A stretch of 64,000 bases of DNA, taken from contig NZ_SSOJ01000080.1 of the NCBI RefSeq assembly GCF_029871205.1, positions 43,963 through 107,962 on the forward strand, given 5' to 3'. The position numbers were made by a program, and so were the translations under genes. Source of the stretch: Pseudomonas sp. BN417 (GTDB lineage Bacteria; Pseudomonadota; Gammaproteobacteria; Pseudomonadales; Pseudomonadaceae). Under the pieces are notes generated by a model, which saw only the letters and a program-made list of their open reading frames with translations, made no database searches and was not told where the DNA came from. Every line of letters starts with the position of its first letter. Position 1 is the first letter of the stretch. Of the stretch, positions 27,870 through 35,813 are shown piece by piece.

Positions 27870-27890
27870 AGCACCTTCGAGAGAACCCAG

Positions 27891-29078
27891 ATGACCCAAT
27901 GGATAACCCAGGTCCGCCCGTGGGGCGGCGCGCTGATGGATATCGCCATCGCTGACGGCCGGATCGTCGAGCTGAGCCCCCCGGCCCACCGCGCCAGCGA
28001 CGCCGTGCTGCTGGATGGCGAAGGGCAGCTGATGCTGCCGCCGCTGGTGGAGGCCCACGCGCATTTCGACAAGACCCTGTGGGGCGAGGCGTGGCACAGC
28101 CATACGGCCGGCGACAGCCTGAGCCAGCGCATCGACAACGAGCGCGCCACCCTGCGCGGAATCGACACGCCGATCGAGGAGCGCGCCAGCGCGCTGATCC
28201 GCGAGTGCATCAGCCACGGCTCGCTGCATTTCCGCTGCCATGTGGACGTCGATGCGCAACTCGGCACCCAGCACCTCCAGGCCATGCAGCGGGTGCGCGA
28301 AGCCTTCGGCGACCTGATCGACATGCAGTTCGTCGCCTTCCCGCAGACCGGCCTGCTGCGCCAGCCCGGTACAGCCGCGGCTCTGGAGCAGGCCTTGCGG
28401 CTGGGTGCGGAGAACGTCGGCGGGCTCGACCCCTGCGGCATCGACAACGACCCCATCGCCCACCTCACCCAGGTGTTCGAACTGGCCAGCGTGCACCAGC
28501 GCGGCGTCGATATTCACCTGCACGACGAAGGCGAACTGGGCCTGTGGCAGATCGAGCGAATCATCGATTTCACCGAGCGCTATCGACTGCAAGGGCGAGT
28601 CATGGTGAGCCATGCCTTCTGCCTGGGCCAAGCCCGGCCGGCGCGCCTGCAGGCCATCGCCGAGCGCCTGGCGACCCAGCGGATTTCCATCCTCAGCACC
28701 GCGCCGGCGGACATCGAGGTTCCCCCCTTCATGGCGCTCGCGGCACGGGGTGTGAACCTCTGCCTCGGCTCCGACGGCATTCGTGATTCCTGGTCGCCCA
28801 TGGGCAACGGCGACATGCTCGAACGCGCCATGCTGCTGGCCTTCCGCTTCAACCTGCGCCGCGACGATGAGATCGCCGCATGCCTGCAGGCCGCCACGCT
28901 GAACGGCGCGCGGGCACTGGGCCTTGCCCACTACGGACTGGAGCCCGGCTGCCACGCCAGCGGCATCCTGATGCCGGTGCGCAACGTCGCCGAAGCCGTG
29001 GTTTCCCGCAATTACCGCCGCAGCGTGATCAGCAAGGGCCGACTGGTCGCCCGTGACGGCCACTACCTCGCCCACTGA
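27891..29078 (+). CDS. Cytosine-deaminase-like amidohydrolase (second paralogue)
   Basis: A 395-residue paralogue of the protein at 24498-25694, sharing long identical blocks (ENVGGLDPCGIDNDPIA, then DIHLHDxGELGLWQI, and GSDGIRDxWSPMGNGDMLE). Metal residues are kept: His56 and His58 in VEAHAHFDKT, the HLHDEGE block and the GSDGIRDSW aspartate. Such a pair from a duplication could act on successive intermediates or on two substrates; differences are mostly outside the barrel core. The ATG at 27891 is 21 bases after the flavin-reductase gene. A binding protein for polar amino acids follows after 25 bases. Confidence 0.82.
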   Translation: MTQWITQVRPWGGALMDIAIADGRIVELSPPAHRASDAVLLDGEGQLMLPPLVEAHAHFDKTLWGEAWHSHTAGDSLSQRIDNERATLRGIDTPIEERASALIRECISHGSLHFRCHVDVDAQLGTQHLQAMQRVREAFGDLIDMQFVAFPQTGLLRQPGTAAALEQALRLGAENVGGLDPCGIDNDPIAHLTQVFELASVHQRGVDIHLHDEGELGLWQIERIIDFTERYRLQGRVMVSHAFCLGQARPARLQAIAERLATQRISILSTAPADIEVPPFMALAARGVNLCLGSDGIRDSWSPMGNGDMLERAMLLAFRFNLRRDDEIAACLQAATLNGARALGLAHYGLEPGCHASGILMPVRNVAEAVVSRNYRRSVISKGRLVARDGHYLAH

Positions 29079-29103
29079 AATCCAACACCCGAGGTTCACC
29101 AGA

Positions 29104-29889
29104 ATGAGAAAACAGATTGCCGCCAGCCTGCTCGCCCTGCTCGCCAGCAGCCAGGTCCTGGCCCAGGACGCCGAGGCCCTGCGTATTGGCGTCGAAGCCA
29201 GCTACCCGCCCTTCTCCTACAAGAAACCCGACGGCAGCCTGGCCGGTTTCGAGATCGAGATCGGCAACGCCCTCTGCGCCGACATGCAGGTGCGCTGCAC
29301 CTGGGTCGAACAGCCCTTCGACGGCCTGATCCCCGCACTGCGGGTGAAGAAGATCGACGGCATCATGTCGTCCATGACGGTCACCAGCGAACGCCTCAAG
29401 GTGGTCGACTTCAGCCGCAGCTACTACAAGACCCCGGCGCGCTTCGTGACCCGCAAGGATCGCCCGGAGATCACTGCGCAAGGTCCGCTCGACGGCCTGC
29501 GCGTGGCGGTGCTGCGCGGCAGCGTGCATGCCCGCTACGTCCAGGACAAGCTGGTGCCACGCGGCGTGCAGATGGTGCAGTACGGCTCGCAGCAGGAAGC
29601 CGACCTCGACCTGATTTCCGGGCGGGTCGACGCGATGATGGCCGATGCCATCAACCTCAAGGAGAACTTCCTGCAGAGCGAGGGCGGCAAGGACTTCGCG
29701 TTCAACGGCCCGAGCTACGACGAGGAGGAATACTTCGGCAAGGGCGCCGGCATCGCCTTCCGCAAGGGCAATGACGCTCTGCTGGGGCGCTTCAACCAGG
29801 CCCTGGACAATATCGGCCGCAATGGCACCTACCAGAAGATCTACGAGAGCTACTTCCCGGATGGCGAAGTGAGCAAGTTGATCGACTGA
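29104..29889 (+). CDS. Orphan polar-amino-acid-type ABC substrate-binding protein
   Basis: A 261-residue SBP_bac_3 protein of the lysine/arginine/ornithine/histidine class. The signal peptide is MRKQIAASLLALLASSQVLAQ. Conserved segments are LRIGVEASYPPFSYKKPDGSL, GFEIEIGNALCADM, and MSSMTVTSERLKVVDFSRSYY. No permease or ATPase of the matching HisMQ/P type is present nearby, so it must borrow a transporter or work as a receptor. The ATG at 29104 is chosen because the signal peptide begins there; a start at 29053 would overlap the previous gene. It is the last gene of the catabolic operon. Confidence 0.85.
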   Translation: MRKQIAASLLALLASSQVLAQDAEALRIGVEASYPPFSYKKPDGSLAGFEIEIGNALCADMQVRCTWVEQPFDGLIPALRVKKIDGIMSSMTVTSERLKVVDFSRSYYKTPARFVTRKDRPEITAQGPLDGLRVAVLRGSVHARYVQDKLVPRGVQMVQYGSQQEADLDLISGRVDAMMADAINLKENFLQSEGGKDFAFNGPSYDEEEYFGKGAGIAFRKGNDALLGRFNQALDNIGRNGTYQKIYESYFPDGEVSKLID

Positions 29890-29913
29890 CCCGCAGGCAC
29901 ACGCCCGTGCTCT

Positions 29914-30165
29914 TGTAGGTTGGTGCGGGCCGCGCAGGTCTGAGCACAGCGAAGCGGAACGCCGCCCGGCCCAACGGTTGCGGCACCGAGCCGACCTGGG
30001 ACACCCCTCACCCCCGGCCCCTCTCCCAAAGGGAGAGGGGAGTTCGTTGAGCTACTGCCTGACGTAGGCTTCTCATGCGCGAGTCACCCCTATCCCTTCA
30101 GGGGCGAAGAGGCACGCTTTCGGAAGCACCGCTTCCGGTGCCGATGAGCGCCTTAACGCGCAGCG
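29914..30165. repeat. Mosaic of short repeats between binding protein and LysR gene
   Basis: This 252-base stretch has no gene. It contains a decayed family B half (29914 onward, gtaggttgg), a family D palindrome (about 30003-30041, cccctctccc/gggagagggg), a second family D-like piece (30075-30103), and two perfect small hairpins: CGGAAGC/GCTTCCG (30121-30137) and CCTTAACGC/GCGTTAAGG (30151-30171). The last hairpin includes the stop codon of the minus-strand LysR gene. Confidence 0.75.
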
Positions 30166-31062
30166 TTAAGGCAGGGGCGCAGAGCGGGGGCTGGGGGAGA
30201 GGGCCTCCCCGGCCACCTCGAAGAATGCCCTCACCACCCGCAACTCCGCATGCCGCTCCAGGCACGCGAGAAAGTGCCGGCTCACCAGCCCCTCGCCCTT
30301 GAGCGGCAACGCCGCCACCCTTGGGTCGCGGGGCACTTCCAGCGAATAGACGATGCTCACCCCCAGCCCCGCCGCCACAGCCTCGATCACCGCCTCGCGG
30401 CTGTTCAGCTCCAGCGCGGCGCGCAGTTCCAGGCCCTGCTCGTTGCAGGCGCGCTCGAAGGTGCGCCGGGTCAGGGAGGCGGGTTCGCGTTGCAGCAGCA
30501 CTTCGCTGCACAGTTCATGCAGGGCCACTTCCTCGCGCGTGCCGACCCAGGGGTGGGCGGCCGGCAGCAGCAGGCAAAGGCGCGCTTCACCGAGCGGCTG
30601 CAAGTGCAGGCCCGGGCGCTCGCTCATGTCGCTGATCACCGCCAGGTCTACCCGTTCGCCATTCAAGGCGGCCAGGGTTTCCTGGGTGTTGCCCAGGCGC
30701 AGGTTGATGTTCACCCCCGGATAGCGCTCGCGCATCCGCGCCAGCAGTGGCATCACCAGATGCGGGCTATCGGCGGCCAGGTCCAGGCGGCCTGATTCCA
30801 GGGACAGACTGGTGTCCAGCAGGTCCTCGGCCTGTTCCGCCAAGGCGAACAGCGCGTGGCTGATGGCGGCCAGGCGCCGGCCCAGCTCAGTGGGCTCGAC
30901 CTGGCGCGCGGTGCGCCGCAACAGGCGCACCTGGTAGTGCTCCTCCAGGGCCTTGATGTGCCCGGTCACCGCCGGCTGGCTGATGCACAGGCGCTCGGCC
31001 GCGCGGGTGAAACTGCCCTCGCGGACCACCGCATCGAAGGCGCGGAGCTGGAACAGATTCAT
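30166..31062 (-). CDS. LysR family transcriptional regulator
   Basis: A 298-residue LysR regulator. The N-terminal helix-turn-helix is MNLFQLRAFDAVVREGSFTRAAERLCISQPAVTGHI, followed by the two-lobed effector domain. The start ATG at 31062 matches the family; the 28 residues upstream in the same frame are not LysR-like. The last dozen or so residues (after GEALSPSP) are encoded inside a family D repeat and end at a TAA within a perfect hairpin, so the normal C terminus has probably been replaced. It is divergent from the EamA gene and could govern it or the cluster. Ligand unknown. Confidence 0.88.
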   Translation of the reverse strand: MNLFQLRAFDAVVREGSFTRAAERLCISQPAVTGHIKALEEHYQVRLLRRTARQVEPTELGRRLAAISHALFALAEQAEDLLDTSLSLESGRLDLAADSPHLVMPLLARMRERYPGVNINLRLGNTQETLAALNGERVDLAVISDMSERPGLHLQPLGEARLCLLLPAAHPWVGTREEVALHELCSEVLLQREPASLTRRTFERACNEQGLELRAALELNSREAVIEAVAAGLGVSIVYSLEVPRDPRVAALPLKGEGLVSRHFLACLERHAELRVVRAFFEVAGEALSPSPRSAPLP

Positions 31063-31176
31063 GGCCACCCCATCAGCAGGACTTATTTGACGGATAACGA
31101 TAAACGATTTGAATGATGGAACGATGACGCCGCACGCTACGCGCATCCCCCCGCTTCATCGCCCCTGGAGTTCCTT

Positions 31177-32025
31177 GTGCTCGCCGATACCGACCTCGCC
31201 ACCCTGGTGGTCCTGCTTTCCGCGCTGATGCACGCCAGCTGGAATGCGGTGATCAAGGCCGGCAGCGACCGCCTCTCGTCCATGGCGCTGGTGGACGGCG
31301 TGGCCTTCTGCTTCAGCATCGCCCTGCTGCCCCTGGTCAGCCCGCCGCCGCTGGTGGTCTGGGGCTTGATCGGCCTGTCGGTGGTGGTGAACACGCTCTA
31401 CCGGCTGCTGTTGATCCGCGCCTACCAGTTCGGCGACTTCGGCCAGGTCTACCCGGTAGTGCGCGGCCTGCCGCCACTGCTGGTGGCGCTCTGCGCCGGG
31501 CTGGTGTTCGGCGAGCACATGTCTGGCGCCATGCTGCTGGGCATCATGCTGATTTCCGCCGGCATCCTCAGCCTGCTCCACACCCGCCTGGAGTCCCGCG
31601 CCCTCAAGGCCCTGGGCTGTGCCGCCCTGGCCGGCGCCGGGGTGGCGCTCTACACCCTGATCGATGCCCAGGGCGTGCGCCGCGCCGACAGCGTGCTGCA
31701 GTTCGTGGTCTACCTGACACTGATGCAGAGCATGACCATCCCCGTGCTCGCCTGGATGCGCCGGGGACCCTTGGTGCTGCGCTTCGCCCGCGACAACTGG
31801 CGGCTCGGCCTGTTCGGCGGCTTCAACTACTGCGTGGCCTACGGCCTGGTGCTGTTCGCCATGACCCTGGACAACGTGGCCAAGGTCGCCGCCCTGCGCG
31901 AGAGCAGCGTGATCATCGCCGCCGTCATTGCCAGCCTGGTGTTCAAGGAGCCCTTCGGCATCCGCCGCATCCTCGCCGCCTGCGTGGTCACCGCCGGCAT
32001 CCTGCTGATCAAGCTGGTGGATTAG
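31177..32025 (+). CDS. EamA/DMT family transporter
   Basis: A 282-residue membrane protein with about ten hydrophobic helices in two repeats, typical of EamA drug/metabolite exporters (ASWNAVIKAG near the first helix and LVFKEPFGIRRILAACVVTAGILLI at the last). It starts with GTG at 31177, supported by ggag seven bases upstream. It is divergent from the LysR regulator, a common pair in which the regulator controls the exporter. It may export amino acids or intermediates produced by the adjoining catabolic cluster, but this is inferred from position only. Confidence 0.85.
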   Translation: MLADTDLATLVVLLSALMHASWNAVIKAGSDRLSSMALVDGVAFCFSIALLPLVSPPPLVVWGLIGLSVVVNTLYRLLLIRAYQFGDFGQVYPVVRGLPPLLVALCAGLVFGEHMSGAMLLGIMLISAGILSLLHTRLESRALKALGCAALAGAGVALYTLIDAQGVRRADSVLQFVVYLTLMQSMTIPVLAWMRRGPLVLRFARDNWRLGLFGGFNYCVAYGLVLFAMTLDNVAKVAALRESSVIIAAVIASLVFKEPFGIRRILAACVVTAGILLIKLVD

Positions 32026-32048
32026 CGCCGAACGACGCCGGACCGATC

Positions 32049-32143
32049 GTAGGTTGTGGCTGAGCTACGCGAAGCCCAACGATACACCACGCAAAATGTT
32101 GGGCTTCGCTGCGCGCGCGGAACGCCGCCCGACCCAACCTACG
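32049..32143. repeat. Repeat family B, copy 3
   Basis: A roughly 95-base inverted repeat, gtaggttgtggct at the left and gacccaacctac at the right, with inner gcgaagcccaac / gttgggcttcgc arms. It lies after the EamA gene and before the convergent small membrane protein gene. Confidence 0.8.
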
Positions 32144-32160
32144 GGAGATCGAGTCCGTTC

Positions 32161-32319
32161 CTAGCGCTTGGCGATGATGTACACCGCATGGACGATGCCG
32201 GGGATGTAGCCCAGCAGGGTCAGCAGGATGTTCAGCCAGAAGGCACCGCCGAAACCTACCTGGAGAAAAACTCCGAGGGGCGGCAGGAGGATGGCGATGA
32301 GGATGCGGATCAGGTCCAT
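32161..32319 (-). CDS. YqaE/Pmp3 family small membrane protein
   Basis: A 52-residue hydrophobic protein of the Pmp3/YqaE (UPF0057) family, with two membrane helices. The family signature is MDLIRILIAILLPPLGVFL and then NILLTLLGYIPGIVHAVYII. The ATG at 32319 is preferred because family members start right at the first helix (caaggagctttcgc gives a ribosome binding site on the minus strand). Known members affect membrane potential and salt or stress tolerance. It is convergent with the EamA gene and divergent from the sigma-54 activator gene. Confidence 0.88.
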   Translation of the reverse strand: MDLIRILIAILLPPLGVFLQVGFGGAFWLNILLTLLGYIPGIVHAVYIIAKR

Positions 32320-32436
32320 GCGAAAGCTCCTTGTGGGAAAGATCATCTGCCTAGCAACCGACATTCCTACAGACTAGGCGTTCATTGCGCTGCCCCCCCA
32401 TAATCGCTGCCTGATGTTTCAGCCGGATGCCCCGCC

Positions 32437-33894
32437 ATGCCCATCGCCAGCGAAGACCTCGACCAGAACGGCCTGGTCATAGGCGTCTCCCCCGAGCGTT
32501 TCCGCGAAGTGGCCATGCCGCTGCTGTTCGACCACCTGAACGCCCAGTGCGAAGGCACCATCGCGGTGAATCGCCAGGCGCGAATCGTCTGGATCAACGA
32601 CAAGTACGCCGAGAAGGTCGGTATCCACGACCCGCGCAGCGTGCTCGGCAAGGAGATCGAAGAAGTGCTGCCGGCCAGCCGTCTGCGCGAGGTGGTGCAG
32701 AACGGCCAGCCGAGCATGCTCGACCTGATGGCCTTCGGCGACGAGCACTTCGTGGTCACCCGCATTCCCCTGCGCGATGCCGACGGCACCCTGGTCGGCG
32801 CCCTGGGCTTCGTGCTCTTCGACCGTGCGCGCCACCTGCAGCCGGTCATGGCCAAGTACAACCAGCTGCAGACCCAGCTGGCCGCCACCCAGCGCGAACT
32901 GGCCCGGGCCCGCCGCGCGCGCTACACCATCGCCGGCTTCATCGGCGCCAGCGCCGCCGCCAGCGAGGTCAAGCGCCAGGCCAGGCGTGCCGCGCAACTG
33001 GACGCCACGGTGTTGCTGCGCGGCGAGACCGGTACCGGCAAGGAGCTGCTGGCCCAGGGCATCCACAACCTGTCGCTGCGCGCCAATGGCCCCTTCGTCG
33101 CGGTGAACGTGGCGGCCATCCCGGAATCCCTGGTGGAGGCCGAGCTCTTCGGCACCGCCCCCGGCGCCTTCACCGGCGCCGACAAGCGCGCCCGCGCCGG
33201 CAAGTTCGAGCTGGCCGATGGCGGCACCCTGTTCCTCGACGAAATCGGCGACCTGCCGTTGCCCCTGCAGGCGAAGCTGCTCCGCGTGCTGCAGGAGCAG
33301 GAGGTGGAGCCGCTCGGCTCCAACCAGGTGAAGGCACTGAACGTGCGGGTGATCGCCGCCACGCACGTGGATCTGGAAGCCAAGGTGGCCGCCGGACAGT
33401 TCCGCGAGGACCTCTACTACCGCCTCAATGTCCTGGCCCTGCGCCTGCCGCCCCTGCGCGAACGGCGAGAAGACCTGCCGGCACTGTTCGAACACCTGCT
33501 GGACGATATCGCCAGCCGCTCCGGCCAGTCCCCGCTGGAGCTGGCCGAGGACGGCCTGCAGTTGCTCCAGGCCCAACCCTGGCCGGGCAATGTGCGCGAG
33601 CTGCGTAACCTGCTGGAAAGGGCGCAGATGCTGAGTGACAGCGATCCGCTTGGCGCCGACGCCCTGCGTACCCTGCTGGTGGACCCACAGCCCACCAGCA
33701 CGCTCGACACCGCGCCCGTGCCAGCGCCCGCCACCGGCGAAGTCCGCCCCCTGGCCGACAGCCTCGCCGCCGCCGAGCGCCAGGCCATCCTCGCCGCCCT
33801 GGCCGCCTGCAACGGCAATCGCACCCGGGCCGCCGAACGCCTGGGGATAGCCCGGGCCAGCCTGTACAACAAGTTGCAGGTGCATGGCCTGTAG
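32437..33894 (+). CDS. Sigma-54-dependent transcriptional activator (HbcR-like)
   Basis: A 485-residue bacterial enhancer-binding protein. An N-terminal PAS-like sensor (about residues 30-135) and a short coiled linker lead to the AAA+ domain with Walker A GETGTGKE (196-203), the sigma-54 contact loop GAFTGA (243-248) and Walker [11 protein letters not shown] Fis-type helix-turn-helix ([19 protein letters not shown]) closes the protein. The adjacent gntP gene has a near-consensus -24/-12 promoter and two palindromic upstream sites, so this is the likely activator. P. aeruginosa HbcR next to a GntP gene, controlling 3-hydroxybutyrate use, is the closest parallel I know. ATG 32437 follows a gatgccccgcc leader. 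Confidence 0.88.
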   Translation: MPIASEDLDQNGLVIGVSPERFREVAMPLLFDHLNAQCEGTIAVNRQARIVWINDKYAEKVGIHDPRSVLGKEIEEVLPASRLREVVQNGQPSMLDLMAFGDEHFVVTRIPLRDADGTLVGALGFVLFDRARHLQPVMAKYNQLQTQLAATQRELARARRARYTIAGFIGASAAASEVKRQARRAAQLDATVLLRGETGTGKELLAQGIHNLSLRANGPFVAVNVAAIPESLVEAELFGTAPGAFTGADKRARAGKFELADGGTLFLDEIGDLPLPLQAKLLRVLQEQEVEPLGSNQVKALNVRVIAATHVDLEAKVAAGQFREDLYYRLNVLALRLPPLRERREDLPALFEHLLDDIASRSGQSPLELAEDGLQLLQAQPWPGNVRELRNLLERAQMLSDSDPLGADALRTLLVDPQPTSTLDTAPVPAPATGEVRPLADSLAAAERQAILAALAACNGNRTRAAERLGIARASLYNKLQVHGL

Positions 33895-33918
33895 AGGCAC
33901 AAGCCTGGTTGCTTTTCC

Positions 33919-34018
33919 TGTGGGGGCGAATTCATTCGCTAAGCAGGCCGCAGGCCTGCCCAGTTGAACCTCCCAGGGGCCGCTGCGCGTCCCTTTAGCG
34001 AATGAATTCGCCCCCACA
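33919..34018. repeat. Repeat family A, copy 2 (intact)
   Basis: A complete 100-base element. The outer 23 bases at each end form a perfect inverted repeat that begins tgtgggggcgaattc and ends gaattcgcccccaca. The inside has gcaggccgcaggcctgc and a degraded second hairpin. It lies between the activator gene and the upstream sites of gntP. Confidence 0.9.
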
Positions 34019-34037
34019 AGGTTTGCGCTCCCTGATC

Positions 34038-34053
34038 GTCCAGGTTTCTGGAC
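34038..34053. promoter_or_regulatory. Upstream activator site 1 of the gntP promoter
   Basis: GTCCAGGTTTCTGGAC is a perfect six-base palindrome with a four-base spacer, about 150 bases before the sigma-54 promoter. It is a mirror of site 2 (same half-site GTCCAG/CTGGAC). Confidence 0.7.
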
Positions 34054-34079
34054 ACAGCCAATCCGAGCCGACCATTAAT

Positions 34080-34094
34080 CTGGACACTGTCCAG
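34080..34094. promoter_or_regulatory. Upstream activator site 2 of the gntP promoter
   Basis: CTGGACACTGTCCAG is a perfect palindrome with a three-base spacer, centred about 42 bases from site 1, that is, four helical turns and on the same DNA face. Paired sites like this bind enhancer-binding-protein oligomers. Confidence 0.7.
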
Positions 34095-34184
34095 CAGAGT
34101 AGACACATCCAATTCCCTTCCCGTAACCCTGCAATCCTCACAAAACCCCGTTTCAGAGCCTCCCGCACCCTATCTGGCAGCACC

Positions 34185-34200
34185 TGGCACAGCTTTCGCT
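34185..34200 (+). promoter_or_regulatory. Sigma-54 (-24/-12) promoter of gntP
   Basis: TGGCACAGCTTTCGCT has the invariant GG and GC exactly ten bases apart and matches 15 of 16 positions of TGGCAC-R-N4-TTGCW. It lies 61 bases before the gntP ATG, which fits a start point near 34212. Confidence 0.82.
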
Positions 34201-34260
34201 CTACCACCTTCCACAAGCCGCCCCAACGCGGCGGAACACAACAACAAGAAGGAAGTCCCC

Positions 34261-35649
34261 ATGGGCACCCTAGGTATCCTGATTTCTCTCGCTCTCTTGA
34301 TGTACCTCGCCTACCGAGGCATCAACGTCCTGCTCCTCGCGCCCCTGCTGGCACTGCTCGCGGTGCTCTTCGCCGGCGATGCGGCGCTGCTGCTGCCGAC
34401 CTACACCCAGGTCTTCATGAAGGCCCTCGGCGGCTACCTGATCCAGTTCTTCCCGCTGTTCCTGCTCGGCGCCATCTTCGGCAAGCTGATGGACGATTCC
34501 GGCTCAGCCCGTGCCATCGCCCACGGCATCGTCAGCACCATCGGCAGCTCCCGCGCCGTGCTGGCCATCGTCATCGCCTGCGGCATCCTCACCTACGGCG
34601 GCGTCTCGCTGTTCGTCGTGGCCTTCGCCGTCTACCCCATCGGCGCGGCGCTGTTCCGCGAGGCGGGGATTCCCAAGCGCATCCTGCCGGGCGCCATCGC
34701 CCTCGGCTCCTTCACCTTCACCATGACCGCCCTGCCCGGCACCCCGGCCATCACCAACGCCATCCCGATCCCCTTCTTCGGCACCGACACCTTCGCCGCG
34801 CCAGGCCTCGGCCTGCTGGCCGGGGTGGTGATCTTCGCCCTCGGTTCCTGGTGGCTCAGTGCCGAGGCCCGCAAACTGCAAGCGGCCGGCGAAGGTTACG
34901 GCGACCACGCCGACGACCCGCGCGGCGAGGCCGCTCAGCTGAGTACCGGTTTCTGGGTGGCGCTGCTGCCGATCCTGGTGGTCATCGTGCTGAACTTCCT
35001 GATGGCCAAGGTCTACCTGCCCAGTATCGACACCAGCTACCTGGCCAAGCCGGAGTTCGGCGGCCTGCAGGACGCCAAGTCGCTGATCGGCCTCTGGGCG
35101 ATCATCATCGCCCTGTCCGCCGCCATCCTGCTGCTGGTGGTGATGCACTGGCGGCGCTGGGTGGACCTGAAGAGGAGCGTCAACGAGGGCACCTTCGGCG
35201 CCATGCTGCCGATCCTCAACACCGCTTCCGAGGTGGGTTACGGCAGCGTGATCGCCTCGCTGGCCGGCTTCGTGGTGATCCGCGACCTGCTGCTCAATGT
35301 CGCGCCGGGCAACCCGCTGGTGTCCGAGGCCCTGACCGTCAGCGCCCTGGCCGGCATCACCGGCTCGGCCTCGGGCGGCATGTCCATCGCCCTCAAGGCC
35401 CTCGGCGCGCAGTACCTGGAAATGGCCAACGCCGCCGGCATCAGCCCCGAGCTGCTGCACCGGGTCGCCGCACTGGCCTCCGGCAGCCTCGACACCCTGC
35501 CGCACAACGGCGCGGTGATTACCCTGCTGGCCATCTGCAAACTGACCCACCGCGATTCCTACAAATATGTGTTCATGACCAGCGCACTGTTCCCGGTGGT
35601 GCCCCTGGTGCTGGTGATAGTGCTGGGGACATTGGTGGGAAATTTCTAA
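34261..35649 (+). CDS. GntP family permease
   Basis: A 462-residue GntP/ion-transporter-superfamily permease with about 12 membrane helices (GYLIQFFPLFLLGAIFGKLMDDSGSA, then TALPGTPAITNAIPIPFFGT and SALAGITGSASGGMS). Members take up gluconate, 3-hydroxybutyrate, acetoacetate or related hydroxy acids with protons. Here the sigma-54 activator, paired enhancer sites and a downstream 3-ketoacid-type CoA-transferase suggest a short-chain hydroxy or keto acid. RBS aagaaggaa upstream of ATG 34261. The CoA-transferase gene follows after 164 bases that contain a family A repeat, so the two may be one transcript or two. Confidence 0.9.
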   Translation: MGTLGILISLALLMYLAYRGINVLLLAPLLALLAVLFAGDAALLLPTYTQVFMKALGGYLIQFFPLFLLGAIFGKLMDDSGSARAIAHGIVSTIGSSRAVLAIVIACGILTYGGVSLFVVAFAVYPIGAALFREAGIPKRILPGAIALGSFTFTMTALPGTPAITNAIPIPFFGTDTFAAPGLGLLAGVVIFALGSWWLSAEARKLQAAGEGYGDHADDPRGEAAQLSTGFWVALLPILVVIVLNFLMAKVYLPSIDTSYLAKPEFGGLQDAKSLIGLWAIIIALSAAILLLVVMHWRRWVDLKRSVNEGTFGAMLPILNTASEVGYGSVIASLAGFVVIRDLLLNVAPGNPLVSEALTVSALAGITGSASGGMSIALKALGAQYLEMANAAGISPELLHRVAALASGSLDTLPHNGAVITLLAICKLTHRDSYKYVFMTSALFPVVPLVLVIVLGTLVGNF

Positions 35650-35668
35650 GCGCCCGGCCCAGTGCTCT

Positions 35669-35766
35669 TGTGGGGGCGAATTCATTCGCTAAGCAGCCCG
35701 AAGGGCTGCCCTTGTGAGCCTTATGGGGCTGCTGCGCAGCCCTTAGCGATTGAAATCGCCCCCACA
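35669..35766. repeat. Repeat family A, copy 3 (intact)
   Basis: A complete element: tgtgggggcgaattcattcg at the left, an inner hairpin gcagcccgaagggctgc, a second gggctgctgcgcagccc, and gcgattgaaatcgcccccaca at the right. It sits between gntP and the CoA-transferase gene. Confidence 0.9.
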
Positions 35767-35813
35767 GTAAGAGCAGGCCAGCCGAATACAGCTTCGATAG
35801 TTCGAGGACGACC

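Noticed and set aside
29104..29889. Arginine/ornithine transporter operon
   Set aside because: Only the binding protein is present; no matching permease or ATPase genes.
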